From contig NZ_CP137157.1 of NCBI RefSeq assembly GCF_040581405.1, positions 1,831,001 to 1,895,000 of the forward strand: 64,000 nucleotides of DNA, in the 5' to 3' direction. This document shows positions 27,200 to 35,313 of the stretch, piece after piece (position 1 is the first letter of the stretch; every line of letters starts with the position of its first letter). The notes below the pieces were generated by a model. It was given only the letters and a program-made list of their open reading frames with translations, was not told the origin of the DNA and searched no databases. The stretch comes from Komagataeibacter sucrofermentans DSM 15973 (GTDB lineage: Bacteria > Pseudomonadota > Alphaproteobacteria > Acetobacterales > Acetobacteraceae). The translations under genes were made by a program, and so were the position numbers.

Positions 27200-28800
27200 G
27201 AAGGAATTCCCCCCATGGCTGTCGCATGATGGGCGTGCAGATGCATGGCGGCAGGATGGGCCCCGGATACAGGCTCCGGCTGTAACGGTGCCGGGGGCGA
27301 CATATCATACAGCGCGCGCCAGAACGGGCGCATGACCTGCGCCAGCGCCACATAACGATGATAGATGCCATCATACACCGCCACCTGCGCCGGTTGCGGG
27401 CCATAGGTCCGCAGCGACACATCCAGCCCCGCCACGGCGTGTTCAAGATCGGGCTGCATGCCCACCGCCACCGCCCCGGTCAGGGCCGCACCGAGTGCGC
27501 CTGCTTCCCGCACGGAAGAGACATCGACCGGCCTGTCCAGCACATCGGCAAACAGTTGCGCGATTGCAGGCTGGCCGCTGCCGCCACCAGATATGCCCAC
27601 GCGCGCTACCGGCCCCGTCTGGCACAGTGCGCTGACATGCATGCGATGGTTGAACACCATGCCTTCCACCATCGCCTGCAACAGATCGGTCCGGTCATGC
27701 CATGACTGCACGCCAAAAAATGATGCGCTGGCAGGGGCTGCATAAGGGGAGCCGAACAGGAAAGGATGGAAAAGCGGAACCGTGCGCGCGTGACGGGCAG
27801 CGCTCAGGCGCTCTTCCACCTCGCGCATCAATATCGTCGTGGCATCCCCGTTTCCAGGCAGGAGCAGGCGTGCCATCCATTCCAGATTGCTCGACGACGC
27901 AGGCGAGATTGCCATGCAGTTCCACAATCCCCGGCGGTAGCCTGCGCGACAGGCCCAGCCCTCCCCTGTAACGGGCCTGTCGCGGAAGACCTCGTTTATA
28001 GAAAACGTACCAGCCGTAAGCGACATGTCGCCCGGCCGTGTGTGACCCATGCCCACGGCGGCGGCCGTTACATCATGCAACCCCGCCGAAACCGGCGTGC
28101 CCGCCAGCAGGCCCGTTGCTGCGGCGGCGCTGGCCGTGACCGTTCCGGCCCGTGCGCAGGAATCCAGCATGGGCGGCAGGCAGTCACGCATGGCCTCCAG
28201 GCCGAGAATATCCAGTATGGCGGCACTGTACTGCTGCGTATGCAGATCGGTAAAGGCCGTGCTGGCCTCGGTTATGTCTGTTGCGACTTCTCCCGTCAGG
28301 CACAGCCGGATCCAGTCCTTGGCAAACAGGATGGAGCCGATGGCATGATAGCGGTCCGGCTCATGCGCCCGTATCCATGCCAGCAGGGTATTGGCGGAAT
28401 AGGCATAAGACCGTTGCCCCGCCAGCGGCACAAGCTGATCCAGAACCCCGCTTTGCCGCCAGTGGTCATGCAGGTCAGTCGCGCGGCTATCGAGCGACAT
28501 GATCCCGCGCCCCAGCGGGTTGCCCATGCGGTCGAGCAGGAACAGCCCGTCGCCATGCGCTGTTACGCCCACTGCGGCAATGGCCTGACCGTTCAGGCCC
28601 GCATCATCGAGCGCCATGCGGATGGTTGCGGCCACGCCCTGCCAGACCTCGCCCATGTCGCGTTCGACATGGTGCGGGCGGTCCATATGCTGGGCCACGC
28701 GACTGCGCCCCGTGCCCACGATTTCACCTTCAGGGGAAAAAATGACCGCCTTGGTGGCGGTCGAGCCGCAGTCAATTCCGATAATGAAGTTCCGGCGCAT
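27196..28800 (-). CDS. eryA: FGGY-family polyol/sugar kinase, likely erythritol kinase
   Basis: About 534 residues from the ATG at 28800, which has a perfect AGGAGG six bases upstream. N-terminal ATPase motif GIDCGSTATKAV, VTAHGDGLFLLD and SLDSRA; C-terminal half has GLHDVTAAAVGMGH, TAGTFSINE and the FGGY C-terminal signature region with VGISGGGSGQPAIAQLFADV. Its pattern resembles E. coli LyxK (L-xylulokinase), so a ketopentose is possible; the EryB-like partner and tetrulose isomerases favour erythritol. It is the first gene of the minus-strand transcript, with twin palindromes 45-77 bp upstream, and overlaps the dehydrogenase gene by ATGA. Confidence 0.82.
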   Translation of the reverse strand: MRRNFIIGIDCGSTATKAVIFSPEGEIVGTGRSRVAQHMDRPHHVERDMGEVWQGVAATIRMALDDAGLNGQAIAAVGVTAHGDGLFLLDRMGNPLGRGIMSLDSRATDLHDHWRQSGVLDQLVPLAGQRSYAYSANTLLAWIRAHEPDRYHAIGSILFAKDWIRLCLTGEVATDITEASTAFTDLHTQQYSAAILDILGLEAMRDCLPPMLDSCARAGTVTASAAAATGLLAGTPVSAGLHDVTAAAVGMGHTRPGDMSLTAGTFSINEVFRDRPVTGEGWACRAGYRRGLWNCMAISPASSSNLEWMARLLLPGNGDATTILMREVEERLSAARHARTVPLFHPFLFGSPYAAPASASFFGVQSWHDRTDLLQAMVEGMVFNHRMHVSALCQTGPVARVGISGGGSGQPAIAQLFADVLDRPVDVSSVREAGALGAALTGAVAVGMQPDLEHAVAGLDVSLRTYGPQPAQVAVYDGIYHRYVALAQVMRPFWRALYDMSPPAPLQPEPVSGAHPAAMHLHAHHATAMGGIPS

Positions 28801-28844
28801 CTTCGACCTCCTGCTATCGAGCAGCATGATGACGGATTCACTAT

Positions 28845-28877
28845 GTTATATATAACAACTATAGTGTTATATATAAC
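28845..28877. promoter_or_regulatory. Twin palindromic operator GTTATATATAAC
   Basis: The perfect 12-bp palindrome GTTATATATAAC occurs at 28845-28856 and again at 28866-28877, exactly 21 bp apart, so both face the same side of the helix. It sits between the divergent kinase gene (start 28800) and DeoR gene (start 29037). This is a typical layout for a DeoR-type repressor that controls the operon and itself. AT-rich core promoter sequences overlap it. Confidence 0.7.
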
Positions 28878-29036
28878 GCATATTAATGTGATCCCAGAGG
28901 CCGGGAACCGGACCGGATTGTGTGCAGGAGGCTGGCCAGCCATTGCGATGGCCACATTGAATGTGACACGCGTAACAGGTATCCCTTACGTTACGCGCCT
29001 ACCTGTTGACCCTGCGGATGAAGATCGATTGCCAGT

Positions 29037-29870
29037 ATGACCGACAACACGGGCCTGTCACATTCCCCGGCTTCCACGCGCCCGGCCCGACGGGGCGACA
29101 ACACGGCACGCCAGCAACGCATCCTTGACCTGCTGCTTGAAACGGGCAACGCCACCATTGACGCGCTGGCCGCCCATTTTGATGTCAGCCGCATGACCAT
29201 TCACCGTGATGCCAACGCGCTGGCACAACAGGGACTGGTGGAAAAGCTGCATGGCGGCCTTGCCCTGCGCAACCGCACCGCCACGCAGAAAACCGTAACC
29301 TACCGCACGGCCCTGGCCAGAGAGGGCAAGCAGGCGATCATTGCCCGCGCCATATCGCTGATCCGGCCGGAACAGGTTCTGGTGCTGGATGATTCAACCA
29401 CCGTAGCCGAGATGCTGCCCCTGCTGCCCGCGCTTGCCCCGCTGACCATCATTACAAACGCCATGGGCGTGATCGAGGCACTGGCCCCCTACCCCGACCT
29501 GCGCCTGATCTGCCTGGGGGGTGATTACAACCGGCCCCGCAATGCCTTTTTCGGTTTGATATGCGAACAGGCGGCGCAGGGCCTGCATGCCAATACAATG
29601 TTCCTGTCCACGTCCGTCATCCACAATGGCACGGCCTTCCAGAGCAACCCGGACATCATCAAGATCAAGCGCGTGCTCATGGAAATCTGCGACCAGACGG
29701 TTTTGCTGGTGGACAGTTCAAAATTCCGCAAAGGCGGCCTCTACCGACTGGCGGGCCTTGATACATTTGATCATGTACTGACGGATGCCCAGATCGAACC
29801 CGCCATGTATGAAAAACTGAAAGCTGCCAATATACCACTGGAAATCTGCCAGCCCCGCGATCGATCCTAG
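29037..29870 (+). CDS. DeoR-family regulator divergent from the polyol kinase
   Basis: A 277-residue transcription factor. N-terminal [24 protein letters not shown], then KLHGGL. C-terminal sensor domain: VLDDSTTVAEML, ITNAMGV, ICLGGDYN, NAFFGLICEQA and LVDSSKFRKGG. It reads away from the kinase gene, with the twin palindromes in the shared 236-bp region. It shares the motifs MTIHRD, DDSTT, FFGLxCEQA and DSxKF with the DeoR protein at 22721-23536, so the two are paralogues. A phosphorylated tetrose or tetritol is a plausible inducer. Confidence 0.92.
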   Translation: MTDNTGLSHSPASTRPARRGDNTARQQRILDLLLETGNATIDALAAHFDVSRMTIHRDANALAQQGLVEKLHGGLALRNRTATQKTVTYRTALAREGKQAIIARAISLIRPEQVLVLDDSTTVAEMLPLLPALAPLTIITNAMGVIEALAPYPDLRLICLGGDYNRPRNAFFGLICEQAAQGLHANTMFLSTSVIHNGTAFQSNPDIIKIKRVLMEICDQTVLLVDSSKFRKGGLYRLAGLDTFDHVLTDAQIEPAMYEKLKAANIPLEICQPRDRS

Positions 29871-29929
29871 AGGCGGCCTGCATTCACGGATTTTATTTGA
29901 ATTCACGGCTTAAAGGAGCGCATGAGCCC

Positions 29930-30436
29930 TTAGGCCGCGGCATGCTGGTTTACGCTCATCGCGGCGATGTGCGTCAGTTTCTGGTCAGCAGATTTTTCTT
30001 CTTCAAGTGTGCGTTCCAGAACGGCCGCGCAGTCGGCACGGCCAAGCTGCCGGGCATAGGCGACAAGGCTGCCATAACGGGTTATTTCATAATGCTCGAC
30101 AGCCTGCGCCGCCGAGAGCATGGCAGCATCACGCACCTCGGGATCATCGCAGTCGCTGATGATATCCTTTGCCTCGGCAAGGATTCCATCCATGGCCTGA
30201 CAGGTCACGCCTTTAACAGGCTGACCATGCATCTGGAATACCTGCTCGAGCCTGCGTACATGCTCCTGTGTTTCGGTCAGATGATGCTGGAACGCGGCCT
30301 TAAGGTCCGGTTCAGTCGCCTTTTCCGCCATGGCGGGCAGGTTTTTCACGATCTGGTTTTCGGCATAATAGATATCCTGAAGCGTATGCACGAACAGATC
30401 ATCAAGGGTTTTTATCGGTTTTGAAAACAGGCCCAT
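29930..30436 (-). CDS. DUF892 ferritin-like protein (YciE/YciF family)
   Basis: A 168-residue, mainly helical protein. Conserved pattern of the DUF892 four-helix fold: TLDDLFVHTLQDIYYAENQI at the start, LPAMAEKATEPDLKAAFQHH with TQEHVRRLEQVF, AMDGILAEA, and AVEHYEITRYGSL. YciE/YciF proteins have a dinuclear metal site and are induced by osmotic or general stress; the exact role is unsettled. In enterobacteria yciE/yciF neighbour yciG, and here a KGG-repeat (YciG-like) gene lies about 120 bp upstream on the same strand, so the association is kept. Candidate metal ligands are the Glu/His in AENQ, EHVRRLE and EHYE. Confidence 0.93.
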   Translation of the reverse strand: MGLFSKPIKTLDDLFVHTLQDIYYAENQIVKNLPAMAEKATEPDLKAAFQHHLTETQEHVRRLEQVFQMHGQPVKGVTCQAMDGILAEAKDIISDCDDPEVRDAAMLSAAQAVEHYEITRYGSLVAYARQLGRADCAAVLERTLEEEKSADQKLTHIAAMSVNQHAAA

Positions 30437-30506
30437 TGTTCTTCTCCATTTTCAAAAAGATATTCGTTACCTGACTGGCGTGGGGCAGATCGGAGACTGC
30501 CAACCT

Positions 30507-30540
30507 CCGGGAACGCCAGCGCTATTGCTGGCGCCCCCGG
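30507..30540. other. Hairpin between the KGG-repeat and DUF892 genes
   Basis: CGCCAGC and GCTGGCG pair around a six-base loop, with flanking CCGGG/CCCGG that can extend the stem. It lies just after the KGG-repeat stop codon and before the DUF892 gene. No U run follows in the minus direction, so it may partly terminate or stabilise the upstream message. Confidence 0.4.
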
Positions 30541-30554
30541 TCTTCAACATATAG

Positions 30555-30833
30555 TCAGCTGTTTTTATGGCTCTGCTGGCCAGCTTTTACATGCTGTTCA
30601 TGCGTGCCGCCCCGGGTGCCGGTAGTGTGCTGGCCCTCGTCTTTCCCACCATGCGACGTGCCGGTGTTCTTGTGGCTCTGCTCACCGGCCTTGACATGCT
30701 GTTCATGCGTGCCGCCCCGGGTGCCGGTGGTGTGCTGACCTTCGTCTTTCCCACCATGCGATGTGCCGGTGTTCTTGTGGCTCTGCTCACCGGCCTTGAC
30801 GTGCTGTTCATGGCTGCCGCCCTGATTTGCCAT
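30555..30833 (-). CDS. KGG-repeat general stress protein (YciG-like)
   Basis: A very hydrophilic 92-residue protein from the ATG at 30833 (AAGGA upstream). After MANQ it is made of a 35-residue unit beginning GGSHEQHVKAGEQSHKNTG and ending HGGKDEGQHTTGTR, repeated twice, plus an 18-residue third copy ending KNS. The units resemble the stress-induced KGG motif of YciG and B. subtilis GsiB, in which GGK repeats are frequent. It has no hydrophobic core and is probably disordered, like plant LEA-type protectants. It neighbours the YciE/YciF-like gene, consistent with a shared stress function. Confidence 0.85.
   Translation of the reverse strand: MANQGGSHEQHVKAGEQSHKNTGTSHGGKDEGQHTTGTRGGTHEQHVKAGEQSHKNTGTSHGGKDEGQHTTGTRGGTHEQHVKAGQQSHKNS
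30558..30821 (-). repeat. 105-bp in-frame tandem repeat
   Basis: Two full 105-bp copies (30717-30821 and 30612-30716) and one half copy (30558-30611) within the KGG-repeat gene. The copies are almost identical at the nucleotide level, which suggests recent duplication and copy-number variation by slippage or recombination. Confidence 0.85.
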
Positions 30834-30872
30834 TGGTCCATTCCTTTTTGCTGATAGAGAACGGTCGTTCAT

Positions 30873-31426
30873 CCGACCGTCACATCACAAACCACTCGAC
30901 TTGAATTCAGTTTCAAAAATTCAGCAGAAAAATTATTTTTAAAAATAAAAACAAACAGGACCAACCATATATACTTAAATTATATTATTGTAGTGGAACG
31001 TTATAATTGATGATTATTCTCCACAAACGCACGCATGTGTCACAGGCATTCTGATACAGGCTGATACAGATGGCATCAGCATGAGGATGGCGAAAGGTCG
31101 CTTTCAGGGCATGCCATCAGTCTTTACCTGCATGGCGCAGGCCTGTACCCACGCCTGCTGCCCCGCTCACTCCCGGCGCGTTTGCAATATCATTGTCGAA
31201 AAATTTTCCCATAACAGTTCCAGTATTCATCCGATGTATATTGATATGGATTCATTCTCACGACAACGGGATAAAGAATTACCGGTATTATAATGGCCGC
31301 CAGACAGACGCCAGTGAAAATTCCATACACCCGTTTTCACGCATGACGGCGCAACCAGCGGCCCCCTCATGCCTTAAACCCTGTAACTGCCCCAGACAAA
31401 ACCAGATACCGCCGGAGCGATTTCCC
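30873..31426. other. Intergenic region upstream of the molybdenum hydroxylase operon
   Basis: About 550 bp, strongly AT-rich between 30900 and 31010, and otherwise without a recognisable gene. The frame that continues into the first subunit runs back to 31193, but that part has no family similarity and the usual N-terminus begins at 31427. Promoters for the KGG-repeat gene (leftward) and the hydroxylase (rightward) should lie here. Confidence 0.5.
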
Positions 31427-31933
31427 ATGACCCGTGAGTCTGTCGCCATCCCGTGTCGCCTTCAGATCAATGGCCAGAGTTACGCTGCTGACCTGCCGCC
31501 ATCCGTCACGTTACTCGATCTGCTGCGCGAGCGGCTTGACCTGACCGGCACGAAAAAGGGATGCGATCATGGCCAATGTGGGGCCTGCACCGTGCTGGTA
31601 AATGGAAAGCGGGTCAAAAGCTGCCTTATCCTCGCTGTCTCGATCCCGGATGCCGCAATCACGACCATTGAGGGGATCAGCCAGAACGACCGGTTACACC
31701 CGATGCAGCAGGCCTTTATTGATTCAGATGCCTTCCAGTGCGGTTACTGCACGCCGGGACAGATCATGTCGGCCATTGCCCTGCTGGAGGAAGGTCATAT
31801 CCATTCCCGCGCGGAAATCCGTGAGTTCATGAGCGGCAATCTATGCCGTTGCGGCGCCTATAACGGCATAATCGACGCCATCGAACGGGTCGTGCGCCAG
31901 CAGCACCCCAACCCGGCCGGAGCGGCGGCATGA
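31427..31933 (+). CDS. Molybdenum hydroxylase, [2Fe-2S] subunit
   Basis: About 168 residues. The plant-type ferredoxin motif is at GCDHGQCGACTV plus a following SCL, and the second cluster domain shows CGYCTPGQ and CRCGAY. Both [2Fe-2S] clusters should therefore be complete. It is the small electron-transfer subunit of a xanthine-oxidase-family enzyme. The periplasmic homologue PaoA (YagT) has a twin-arginine signal; none is visible here from the ATG at 31427 or from an upstream ATG at 31343, so a cytoplasmic location is likely. The stop overlaps the FAD-subunit start (ATGA). Confidence 0.93.
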   Translation: MTRESVAIPCRLQINGQSYAADLPPSVTLLDLLRERLDLTGTKKGCDHGQCGACTVLVNGKRVKSCLILAVSIPDAAITTIEGISQNDRLHPMQQAFIDSDAFQCGYCTPGQIMSAIALLEEGHIHSRAEIREFMSGNLCRCGAYNGIIDAIERVVRQQHPNPAGAAA

Positions 31934-32937
31934 GAAGTTTTTCGTATTCCCGCCCCTCTACCTTCGCTGAAGCCTGCCATGATTCCGAACACACGCGCTT
32001 CCTCGCAGGCGGGACGAACCTGATCGACCTCATGAAATCAGATGTCGAACGCCCGCGTCATGTGGTTGATATCGGCTCCCTGCCGATGCGCCATATCGAG
32101 GACCGGCCCGATGGCGGGCTGCGTCTTGGCGCACTTGTAACCAATGCCGATACAGCGGCCCACCCCCTTGTGACCGACCGCTACCCCCTGCTCGCCTCGG
32201 CCATCCTTGCGGGCGCCAGCCCGCAGATCCGCAACATGGCCACCAATGGCGGTAACCTGAACCAGAGAACGCGCTGCCATTATTTTTATGATCCGGCCAT
32301 GGCTTGCAACAAACGTTCGCCCGGCACGGGATGCAGCGCACGGGGCGGTCGCAACCGGATCATGGCCGTGCTGGGCACCAGTGACGCGTGCATCGCCACC
32401 TTCCCCTCAGACATGTGCATTGCCCTCGCCGCCCTCAACGCCACGATCAACCTGCACGGCCCGAATGGCGAGCGCGTGGTTGGCATGCGTGACTACCATT
32501 GCCTGCCCGGTGATACGCCATGGCGCGATAACATCCTGCAACCGGGTGAAATCGTGACCGCCATCGACCTGCCGCCCGCGCCGTTCGGTCCGCACCATAC
32601 CTATCTCAAGGTGCGTGACCGGCTGTCCTTCGCGTTTGCAATCGTCTCGGTAGCCGTGGGCCTGCGCATGAAGGATGGCCAGATCGAACGTGGCAGCATC
32701 GCGCTTGGTGGCATGGGCACAAAACCGTGGTGCGTGCCGCAGGCCGAGGCGCTGCTTGAGGGCCAGTCGCCGTCGCATTCGCTTTTCCGCGATGTTGCCG
32801 GGCGGTTGCTACACGGAGCCGTGGCGGACCGTGACAATGCCGCCAAGATCCGGCTGGCGCCGCGCGTGATCGAACGTGCGTTGTGGCAGGCTGCATCCGG
32901 CACGCCGCAATCCCAGACAGACAAGACCATTCGCTGA
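31930..32937 (+). CDS. Molybdenum hydroxylase, FAD and [4Fe-4S] subunit (PaoB-like)
   Basis: A 335-residue FAD-binding subunit (FAD_binding_5 fold). FAD loop FLAGGTNLIDLMK near residues 25-37, and ATNGGNLNQRTRC around 105. The segment RCHYFYDPAMACNKRSPGTGC has the cysteines and spacing of the extra [4Fe-4S] cluster that distinguishes PaoB (YagS) and 4-hydroxybenzoyl-CoA-reductase-type subunits from ordinary XdhB. That makes an aldehyde oxidoreductase more likely than xanthine dehydrogenase. It overlaps the ferredoxin subunit by four bases and precedes the large subunit by 12 bp. Confidence 0.92.
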   Translation: MRSFSYSRPSTFAEACHDSEHTRFLAGGTNLIDLMKSDVERPRHVVDIGSLPMRHIEDRPDGGLRLGALVTNADTAAHPLVTDRYPLLASAILAGASPQIRNMATNGGNLNQRTRCHYFYDPAMACNKRSPGTGCSARGGRNRIMAVLGTSDACIATFPSDMCIALAALNATINLHGPNGERVVGMRDYHCLPGDTPWRDNILQPGEIVTAIDLPPAPFGPHHTYLKVRDRLSFAFAIVSVAVGLRMKDGQIERGSIALGGMGTKPWCVPQAEALLEGQSPSHSLFRDVAGRLLHGAVADRDNAAKIRLAPRVIERALWQAASGTPQSQTDKTIR

Positions 32938-32949
32938 AGGATAGTCGCC

Positions 32950-35184
32950 ATGAACGTCCTACCCACGTCTATCGGGCAACCCGTCTCGCGGATCGATGGT
33001 ATTGCGAAAGTGACCGGACAGGCCAAATACGCCGCCGAACCCCACCCCCCGGGCATGCTGTATGGCGTTATTGTCAACAGCCCCATTGCACGCGGGCGGA
33101 TTGAAACCGTTCATGATGCCGAGGCGCGACAGGTAGTCGGCGTGGTCGAGGTCATGACCCACCTCAACCGGCCCCATACCGCATTGTTCGAGAAATCCTA
33201 CATGGATGGCCTGGGCGTGCCCGGTGCGCCCTACAGGCCGCTGCATGATGGTGAAATCCACTTCAACGGGCAGCCCGTCGCCGTTGTCCTGGCCGAAACC
33301 TTCGAGGCCGCGCGTGAGGCGGCCATGCTGGTCAGGGTCGATTATGAGCGGTGGCCGCATAATGCGGATTTTGAGGTGGCCCTGCATCAGAAATACATGC
33401 CATCGAAAACACGCAGCAATTACGTACCACCCAAACCCCGGGGGGATGCGGCTGCAGCCTATGCCATGAGCACCGTGCAGGTCGAGGGCCGCTATCATCT
33501 GGCCCCCGAACATCACAACCCGATGGAAATGCACGCCACAACTGTCATCGTTGAAGATGATGGCGCGTTGACAGTCTGGGACAAGACGCAGGGCCCGCAG
33601 GCGGTGCAGGCCTATCTGGCAAGCGCCCTTGCCCTGTCAAAGAAGCAGGTGCGCGTGCGTAACCCTTACGTGGGCGGCGCATTCGGCTCGGGCCTGCGGG
33701 CGGTGTATAATGTCTTCCTCGCCACGCTGGCGGCGAAAATGCTGAAGCGCTCGGTGCGCGTGACCCTGACGCGACCGCAGATGTTTACCCACACCTTCCG
33801 CCCCGAAGCCGTCATGGATATCGCCCTTGGCGCCAGCCGGGACGGAACGCTGCAGTCCATGATTGTCGAAGGGGTAACCGATACGTCGCGCTTCGAGCAC
33901 AATATGGAAAACATCGTCATCTGGGGGCTGATCAATTACAGGTGCCCGAACGCCACGGCTGATTACAAGGTCGCACCGCGCGACACCTATACGTCCAGCG
34001 ACATGCGGGCTCCCGGGGCTGCAACCGGCGTCAACCTTCTGGAAATGGCCATTGATGAAATGGCCCATGCCTGCGCCATGGACCCGCTGGCCTTCCGCCT
34101 GCACAACTACTCCGATATTGACGCCATGCATGACATGCCCCTGACCAGCAAGGCCCTGCGGGAGGCAATGGCCCAGGGCGCGCAGCATTTTGGCTGGTAT
34201 GACCGCTCCATGGCGCCCGGCAGCATGCGTGATGGCCGGGAACTGATCGGCTGGGGCATGGCAACGGGCATATGGGATGCCATGTTCTCCCCCACTTCCG
34301 CCCGCGCGCGGCTGGGTCAGGATGGGCGGTTGCATATCGCCACTGCCGCTTCCGACATCGGCACCGGAACCTATACCATTCTGGCGCAGACCGCAGCTGA
34401 CGCGTTCGGCATGCCGCTTGAGCGGATCGATATCGAACTCGGAGATTCCTCCCTGCCCCAATGCCCGACGGAAGGCGGATCATGGACAGCGGCCTCAGCC
34501 GGGGCGGCTGTGTGGCTGGCATGTCTCAGCCTGCGCAGGAAACTGATCGACATGCTCGCCAGAAGTAACAATGCCCCGGCATGGGTCAAGCAGGACACCG
34601 TGACGCTGGAAGGCGGCATCCTGCATGACATGACTGAAAACGGGCCGGTCAGTCTCTCTCTGCCCGATGCCCTGTCCCTGACGGGACACGACATGCTTGA
34701 AGCTGAAGAGACCGCGAAACCGGGACTACGTGGAAAAATCAGCCAGATGCGCAAGGCGCGTTTCACGCACAGCGCAGTTTTTTGCGAGGTGCGCGTGGAC
34801 CCGGAACTCGGCACCGTGCGCGTAACCCGTCTGGTCAATGCTGTTGCCGCCGGGCGGATCATGAACCCGAAAACAGCCGCAAGCCAGATACGCGGCGCCA
34901 TGGTGATGGCGACCGGCATGGCGCTGCATGAAGACTCCCTGATGGATGAGCGTGTTGGCCGTTTCATGAATCACAATTTTGCCGAATATCACATCCCGGC
35001 CCATGCCGACGTTCCGGACATGGACGTGCTGTTCGTGAACGAGCACGATGATGAGGTCAGCCCCCTCGGCGTCAAGGGCGTGGGGGAAATCGGCATGTGC
35101 GGCACGGCAGCCGCCATTGCCAACGCCATTTTCCATGCGACCGGCAGGCGGTACCGCAATCTGCCGATAACCCCGGGGGGATGA
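32950..35184 (+). CDS. Molybdenum hydroxylase, molybdopterin subunit (PaoC-like)
   Basis: A 744-residue catalytic subunit. N-terminal VSRIDGIAKVTGQAKYAAE, YVGGAFGSGL in the first Mo-binding lobe, MRAPGAATG (the PaoC form has MRAPG), DIGTGTYTILAQ, and near the C-terminus GVKGVGEIG with the catalytic Glu. PaoC uses molybdopterin cytosine dinucleotide and oxidises a broad range of aromatic and aliphatic aldehydes. Length agrees with PaoC (about 730). No xdhC or mocA-like maturation gene is adjacent. The short spacing to the FAD subunit implies one operon of three genes. Confidence 0.93.
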   Translation: MNVLPTSIGQPVSRIDGIAKVTGQAKYAAEPHPPGMLYGVIVNSPIARGRIETVHDAEARQVVGVVEVMTHLNRPHTALFEKSYMDGLGVPGAPYRPLHDGEIHFNGQPVAVVLAETFEAAREAAMLVRVDYERWPHNADFEVALHQKYMPSKTRSNYVPPKPRGDAAAAYAMSTVQVEGRYHLAPEHHNPMEMHATTVIVEDDGALTVWDKTQGPQAVQAYLASALALSKKQVRVRNPYVGGAFGSGLRAVYNVFLATLAAKMLKRSVRVTLTRPQMFTHTFRPEAVMDIALGASRDGTLQSMIVEGVTDTSRFEHNMENIVIWGLINYRCPNATADYKVAPRDTYTSSDMRAPGAATGVNLLEMAIDEMAHACAMDPLAFRLHNYSDIDAMHDMPLTSKALREAMAQGAQHFGWYDRSMAPGSMRDGRELIGWGMATGIWDAMFSPTSARARLGQDGRLHIATAASDIGTGTYTILAQTAADAFGMPLERIDIELGDSSLPQCPTEGGSWTAASAGAAVWLACLSLRRKLIDMLARSNNAPAWVKQDTVTLEGGILHDMTENGPVSLSLPDALSLTGHDMLEAEETAKPGLRGKISQMRKARFTHSAVFCEVRVDPELGTVRVTRLVNAVAAGRIMNPKTAASQIRGAMVMATGMALHEDSLMDERVGRFMNHNFAEYHIPAHADVPDMDVLFVNEHDDEVSPLGVKGVGEIGMCGTAAAIANAIFHATGRRYRNLPITPGG

Positions 35185-35313
35185 AGCCGGAGCATTGTCG
35201 TCACGGTGGGCGGTAACTTTATGTCCATATCAACAGAATTACGGCTGCCGCCGCCTGCCGAGCAGACCACCCTGTTTGAGGCAGCCCCTCCCTCCCCCTT
35301 TGCAACCTGACCG

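Noticed and set aside
27196..28800. L-xylulokinase (LyxK)
   Set aside because: The sequence pattern is close to LyxK, but the EryB-like partner, translational coupling and isomerase set fit a tetritol better; kept as an alternative in the entry.
30558..30821. Regular repeats suggestive of a CRISPR array
   Set aside because: The unit is 105 bp, directly tandem without spacers, and in frame with a coding sequence, so it is a protein repeat.
35221..35310. 29-codon plus-strand frame after the molybdopterin subunit
   Set aside because: A purine-rich stretch precedes the ATG, but the peptide is proline-rich without similarity and could be chance; not enough for a gene call.
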